DNA from: JANQKX01 sp039028695
Lineage (GTDB): Bacteria > Pseudomonadota > Alphaproteobacteria > Kiloniellales > Kiloniellaceae
DNA length: 34,466 nt
NCBI GenBank assembly: GCA_039028695.1
Contig: JBCCHN010000044.1
Coordinates: forward strand, 1 to 34,466
Direction of reading: 5' to 3'
Part shown: in pieces, positions 31,461-34,466 of the stretch
Layout of the letters: each line of letters starts with the position of its first letter
Numbering within the stretch: the first letter of the stretch is position 1
Translations under genes and position numbers: made by a program
Notes under the pieces: generated by a model
Seen by the model: the letters and a program-made list of their open reading frames with translations, nothing else
Database searches by the model: none
What the model was told of the DNA's origin: nothing

Positions 31461-32567
31461 ATGACCAGCCAGCCGACCCTGCCTGAGACGATGACCGCCG
31501 TATTGCTTACCGGGCACGGGGGTCTGGATAAGCTTGAGCTGCGGCATGACGTACCGCTACCTCAACCGGCCCCGGCCGAGGTTTTAATTCAAGTGGCTGC
31601 CGCCGGCATCAACAACACGGACATCAACACCCGCACCGCCTGGTATTCCAAGTCGGTGGAGACGGCGACCGAGGACGGCGGCGCCGGCGGCTTCGCTCAG
31701 GCCGATGATGACGATGGTTCTTGGTCCGGGGTGCCGCTGCAATTCCCCCGCATCCAAGGGGCCGATGTCTGCGGCCATATCGTGGCGGTGGGCGCCGATG
31801 TGGACCCGGCCCGGATCGGCCAGCGGGTGTTGGTCCGCAATATGATCCGCAGCTATGTGGGTTATCGGCCTTACGAATGTTGGACTTTCGGTTCGGAAAT
31901 GGACGGGGGCTTTGCTCAATTCACCGTCGCACCGGCGCAAGAAACCCACGCCATTACCTGCGACTGGAGCAACCCGGAATTGGCCTCGATCCCTTGTGCC
32001 TATTCCACCGCCGAGAACATGTTGCACCGGACGAGTGTCGGCGCGGAAAAAGTTTTGGTGACAGGGGCTTCGGGCGGCGTGGGCTCTGCCGCCGTGCAGC
32101 TCGCCAAGCGCCGGGGCGCCCATGTGACCGCCGTGGCCTCGGCGGCCAAGGCGGCCGAGGTGGAAGCCATCGGCGCTGATCGGGTGGTGGACCGCAAGGC
32201 CGACCTGCTGGCCGAGCTGGGTGCGAACGCCATGGATGTGGTGGTGGACCTTGTGGCCGGCGATCAATGGCCGGTCTATCTGGATCTGCTGCGCCTGGGC
32301 GGTCGCTACGCCACGGCGGGCGCCATCGCCGGACCCATCGCCCAAATCGACGTGCGCACCCTCTATCTCAAGGACCTAACTCTCTTTGGCTGCACCTTCC
32401 AAGAGGACGTGGTTTTTGAAAACCTGGTCGGCTACATCGAACGGGGCGAAATCCGGCCCATCGTCGCCAAGACCTATCCCTTGGCCGACATCGCCCAAGC
32501 CCAAGAAGACTTCTTGGCCAAGAAGCATACCGGCAAACTGGTGTTAATCCCGCCACCGGTGGCGTGA
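31461..32567 (+). CDS. Quinone-oxidoreductase/alcohol dehydrogenase-type (MDR) enzyme
   Basis: This 368-residue protein belongs to the medium-chain dehydrogenase/reductase superfamily. It has the N-terminal GroES-like domain (PAEVLIQVAAAGINNTDINTR, then GADVCGHIVAVG) and the NAD(P)-binding Rossmann loop VLVTGASGGVGSAAVQLAK (198-216). The usual catalytic-zinc Cys near residue 52 is replaced (NNTD), which suits zinc-independent quinone-reductase types. An extra acidic, Gly-rich loop lies at about 66-90 (ETATEDGG and DDDD). It reduces or oxidises an unsaturated or carbonyl substrate, not identified here. The ATG at 31461 has AAAAGGA about 7 nt upstream. It is divergent from the PhyH gene, so the two may act on a shared substrate (inference). 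Confidence 0.86.
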   Translation: MTSQPTLPETMTAVLLTGHGGLDKLELRHDVPLPQPAPAEVLIQVAAAGINNTDINTRTAWYSKSVETATEDGGAGGFAQADDDDGSWSGVPLQFPRIQGADVCGHIVAVGADVDPARIGQRVLVRNMIRSYVGYRPYECWTFGSEMDGGFAQFTVAPAQETHAITCDWSNPELASIPCAYSTAENMLHRTSVGAEKVLVTGASGGVGSAAVQLAKRRGAHVTAVASAAKAAEVEAIGADRVVDRKADLLAELGANAMDVVVDLVAGDQWPVYLDLLRLGGRYATAGAIAGPIAQIDVRTLYLKDLTLFGCTFQEDVVFENLVGYIERGEIRPIVAKTYPLADIAQAQEDFLAKKHTGKLVLIPPPVA

Positions 32568-32956
32568 GGGCGATCAGCGCCGGTCAAGCGATAGGTTTTT
32601 AGGAAAACCAAAGGGATTGAAGGCGGTCAAGGTCCAGCATGCCGTCGGTAAATGTGGTGCCGCAGGTTCTGCGCCGGCTTTTTTACTCAACACCTGAACA
32701 CATTCGCAAACGCCTTATCCTGATATTTCAGGGAGCCTGATGCTCCTGGTTGCTTGATGGTTCGGGATGTCTGTCGCGGCGCGTTGGCATAAGCTGTAAG
32801 CGCCGCTAAAAAAAGTCGGCTCGACGTTCTTTCTGCCAGCTCTTTTTCCGCCATTCAAGGTCTGCCACGCCGTCAGACCCCGGCATTGGAACCAGAAGGC
32901 CAATTGTCCCAAGTGAGCCCATTTTACCTGATGCTGCAACTCGTGCGAATGGCCGC
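32568..32956. other. Intergenic region without a supported gene
   Basis: About 390 bp. Two minus-strand frames (70-85 residues) overlap here but show no recognisable domain. Runs of T (32679) and A (32806) give a poor inverted pair (see rejected list). The region may mark the boundary of the Lrp-EamA block. Confidence 0.35.
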
Positions 32957-33424
32957 TTACCCTGTGATCGAAGGCGAAACGGCGGTGGTTTCCTTGTAGG
33001 TCTCAACGGCAAACAACGTGGTGTAGCGCACCACGTCCGGATCGTTATCAAACAGCCGATCACACAGCGCCTGGTACTCTTCCATATCGGCGAAATGCCC
33101 GATCAGAACCGCATCGAGCTCCCCAGTCACACCATAGGCTTGCGTGATCGCAGGCTCTTCCGAGATGCGTCCTGCGAAGGAAGTGCGCAGGTCTTTCGTG
33201 TGGTTCCGCGTCGTGACTGTGATAACCGCCCGGATGCCCCGCCCGAGTTTGGCCGGATCGGCCAGATACACACAGCCTGTGAGCACCCCGGCACGGCGTA
33301 GCTCGGCGACACGACGCAAGCAGGTCGATGGCGTTGACCGGACTTCCTCGGCCAATTTCGCCTTCGTCAGGGAGCCGTCTACTTGAAGCGCTGCAACGAT
33401 CCGAAGATCCAGATCATCCATCAT
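32957..33424 (-). CDS. Lrp/AsnC-family transcriptional regulator
   Basis: This 155-residue protein has an N-terminal winged HTH (DDLDLRIVAALQVDGSLTKA, then KLAEEVRSTPSTCLRRVAEL) and a C-terminal RAM ligand-binding domain (AVITVTTRNHTKDLRTSF, ITQAYGVTGELDAVLIG, DPDVVRYTTLFAVETYKE). Lrp/AsnC regulators sense amino acids and often control the divergent transporter gene. The frame is open to 33523, but the tandem ATG pair at 33424/33421 gives the normal family length and has AAGG 5 nt upstream. A 99-bp shared promoter region separates it from the EamA gene, which it probably regulates in response to an amino acid (inference). Confidence 0.9.
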   Translation of the reverse strand: MMDDLDLRIVAALQVDGSLTKAKLAEEVRSTPSTCLRRVAELRRAGVLTGCVYLADPAKLGRGIRAVITVTTRNHTKDLRTSFAGRISEEPAITQAYGVTGELDAVLIGHFADMEEYQALCDRLFDNDPDVVRYTTLFAVETYKETTAVSPSITG

Positions 33425-33523
33425 CAAACCTTTTATGGTCCATATCTCCATAATATCAGAGTTTTTGACCACCTCGTCCATCGCTTTCGTCGTACAAGTT
33501 CTGGAAAACCACAAGGTTTCCAA

Positions 33524-34462
33524 ATGAACAACTCAACACTCGGCCTGATCTGGGCCTTCTCCTTCGTGACCCTAGAAGCAGCTCAGGCTGTCTTCTTCGG
33601 CGGCGCGTTCCAGCATTATGACTCTTTTTTGATTGGCGCGGCCGTCTTCGGGTTCACGGCTCTGGGCACGCTCCTATGGACGGGTCTTCGTTCAGCAAAT
33701 GAATTGCGTATTGCATGGGGCAACGGTTCCGCGCTGTTCGGTCTGAATCTCTCGACGGCCTTTGTCTGGATTGCGTATTTCTTCGCCCTTCAGATGGTTG
33801 AACCCGCGGTCGTGTTCACAATCTTCTCCGGGTTGATCCCGGTCGCGATTCTGACCGCCTCAGTCTTCGGCGTTCCTGAAGCCTCGCCGCTTCGCAACCG
33901 TACCGAAGGTGTCGGTTTACTCATTGTCGTGATCGGAGTCGGTTACCTCGCTACGATCACTATGCTCGGACAATCCGGTTTCGTGCGGGGGGATTGGACG
34001 GTCGCCCTATCTGGATTGGTGCTGACATGCGTGTCTGCAATTAACCTCGCCGCAATGATGATCTATAGCCAGCGGCTAGACCGCCTCGGCGTCGCGCCGG
34101 TTGCACAATATGGGTTGCGGTTTCCGTTCTATGTCGTGGTCGCGCTTGCGGCGGCTTGGCTCGGTCTCGATGAGAAAGGCCCTGTCGATCCGGGCGGTTT
34201 GACGACGGTGGTCCTGATCGGTTTCGCCATCATGGCGGTCCCCGTATTCGCGATGCAGAAAGCAATCTCGCTAATGTCGACGCTGACGCTCGCTGCAATC
34301 ACGGCCCTCGGCCCCCTGTTTGTCTTCCTGTTCCAGATCGTTGAAGGTCGCGTGGACTACGCCCCCGAAACGATGACCGGCCTAATGATATACTTTGGTG
34401 GTGCAATCCTGGCAGCCTATGGCGGGGCGAGACACAGGGAAGGAAAGGCTGCGCAAGCGTGA
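33524..34462 (+). CDS. EamA/DMT-family transporter (second paralog)
   Basis: This 312-residue protein has ten predicted membrane helices in two EamA halves. It is homologous to the transporter at 21594-22529 throughout (shared FVTLEAAQ, VFFGGAFQ, MVEPAVVFTI, ITMLGQSGFVRG, YSQRLDRLGVAP, TLTLAAITALGP, VEGRVDY). The ATG at 33524 has AAGG about 8 nt before it. The longer frame from 33383 overlaps the Lrp gene and lacks transporter features. With the divergent Lrp regulator it forms the common amino-acid-exporter module. Its codon choice looks somewhat different from the first copy, which would fit separate origin (impression only). Confidence 0.88.
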   Translation: MNNSTLGLIWAFSFVTLEAAQAVFFGGAFQHYDSFLIGAAVFGFTALGTLLWTGLRSANELRIAWGNGSALFGLNLSTAFVWIAYFFALQMVEPAVVFTIFSGLIPVAILTASVFGVPEASPLRNRTEGVGLLIVVIGVGYLATITMLGQSGFVRGDWTVALSGLVLTCVSAINLAAMMIYSQRLDRLGVAPVAQYGLRFPFYVVVALAAAWLGLDEKGPVDPGGLTTVVLIGFAIMAVPVFAMQKAISLMSTLTLAAITALGPLFVFLFQIVEGRVDYAPETMTGLMIYFGGAILAAYGGARHREGKAAQA

Positions 34463-34466
34463 CAAG

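Noticed and set aside
32673..32820. Possible inverted-repeat element (GCCGGCTTTTTTA and its approximate complement)
   Set aside because: The match is short, depends on T/A runs and has no target duplication, so it does not support a MITE or insertion sequence.

Overview
The window is a GC-rich bacterial chromosome segment with short AT-rich intergenic regions. Gene content (LysR, Lrp, Xre-RES, TauD and PhyH dioxygenases, class III cyclase fused to TolB-like and TPR regions, GFA, ATC-hydrolase-like and EamA genes), frequent GTG/TTG starts with clear ribosome binding sites, and short operons that switch strand often suggest an alphaproteobacterium of Rhodospirillales type. That placement is inferred from content, because there is no rRNA or other strong phylogenetic marker. 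I saw no tRNA, rRNA, intact insertion sequence, phage gene or CRISPR array.

Layout. 0.4-2.6 kb: inner-membrane sulfatase/phosphoethanolamine-transferase-type enzyme and a cupin. 2.8-6.9 kb: flavin-binding PNPOx-like protein, ATC-hydrolase-like protein, an unusually short LysR regulator, an MFS exporter and an unknown protein. 6.9-9.5 kb: divergent SDR dehydrogenase and FAD-linked oxidase. 9.9-12.7 kb: convergent GT2 glycosyltransferase and DUF2142-like multi-spanning membrane protein, probably envelope glycan or lipid work. 13-15.5 kb: possible TetR-like fragment, enolase-superfamily dehydratase and ketopantoate-reductase-like protein. 15.9-19.8 kb: adenylate cyclase-TolB-TPR protein, divergent homocysteine S-methyltransferase plus GST operon, and a small secreted protein. 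19.9-21.5 kb: GFA protein and a complete Xre-RES toxin-antitoxin operon with a palindromic operator. 21.6-26.8 kb: EamA transporter, a decayed AraC-type regulator, DUF1330 protein, LysR regulator, TauD dioxygenase and an AT-flanked methyltransferase. 27-32.6 kb: CBS protein, stand-alone UMP-kinase-like gene, secreted metallophosphoesterase, small membrane protein, phytanoyl-CoA dioxygenase-like protein and MDR oxidoreductase. 33-34.5 kb: Lrp regulator divergent from a second EamA transporter, a paralog of the first.

The most unusual signal is not a gene. At least four minus-strand genes (cyclase, DUF1330, UMP kinase, small membrane protein) end inside short tandem arrays (5x16, 5x14, 3x15 and 7x13 bp). 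In each case the first unit is made from the gene's own last codons plus its stop codon, and further copies run downstream. The four units are unrelated in sequence, so this looks like a recurrent process acting at stop codons rather than a dispersed repeat family. Two related in-frame duplications (18 bp in the SDR, 15 bp in the phosphoesterase) lie inside coding sequence.

Most other genes are ordinary accessory metabolism and transport. Points worth a second look are the compact LysR, the altered metal site of the phosphoesterase, the displaced UMP kinase, the decaying AraC regulator and the paired EamA paralogs with different regulators.
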